Source of the DNA: Membranipora membranacea
Lineage: Eukaryota; Bryozoa; Gymnolaemata; Cheilostomatida; Membraniporidae
Direction: 5' to 3'
Length of the DNA stretch: 64,000 bases
NCBI GenBank assembly: GCA_914767715.1
Contig: OU612065.1
Coordinates: 9,982,001 to 10,046,000 of the forward strand
The stretch's first letter is position 1; every line of letters starts with the position of its first letter. A program made the position numbers and the translations under genes. Below are positions 58,413-64,000 of the stretch, piece by piece. Under the pieces are notes generated by a model. That model did no database searches. It was not told where the DNA came from and saw only the letters and a program-made list of their open reading frames with translations.

Positions 58413-64000
<5,588 letters not shown>

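Overview
The window is nuclear DNA of an animal. It is AT-rich and its genes are split by short GT-AG introns. It carries metazoan genes that can be rebuilt exon by exon with consistent intron phases: ALKBH7, a HEATR4-like gene, ribosomal protein S15A, Miro/RHOT, a WD40 gene, the histone H4K20 methyltransferase KMT5, CAPRIN, CIMIP2C (FAM166C) and FAM135. The moderate intron sizes and the mix of ciliary and housekeeping genes suit an early-branching invertebrate such as a sponge, but the phylum is an inference. No bacterial operon, CRISPR array or virus is visible.

Layout. ALKBH7 (+, 5' end off the window) ends at 2165, followed by a CGCACCCA minisatellite that is probably in its 3' UTR. A 27-exon minus-strand gene runs 20103 to 2690. 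It encodes a coiled-coil N-terminal half and a HEAT-repeat C-terminal half, and its introns hold most of the transposon-like material in the left third. RPS15A (+, 22456-24049) and Miro (-, 30748-24185) are tail-to-tail. A 3.5-kb gap with a tRNA-derived SINE leads to an eight-exon WD40 gene (+, 34220-39018). KMT5 (-, 45750-41975) and CAPRIN (+, 47796-52560) are divergent. CIMIP2C (-, 56869-53983) and the 3' part of FAM135 (-, from 64000 to 58413) complete the window.

Repeats. There are four copies of one ~510-bp MITE with long inverted arms, one ~950-bp palindromic element flanked by TTAA, and a pair of ~208-bp CGTCGCAA-rich repeats in inverted orientation 2.7 kb apart. A LINE reverse-transcriptase relic, a SINE, several small foldbacks and long poly-G runs are also present.

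The most notable observations are two paralogous H/ACA-type snoRNAs in successive RPS15A introns, the possible fusion of two genes into the HEATR4-like transcript, candidate microexons in that gene (down to 3 nt), and the inverted CGTCGCAA repeat pair. The genes are mostly independent housekeeping and ciliary functions; they do not form a pathway cluster.
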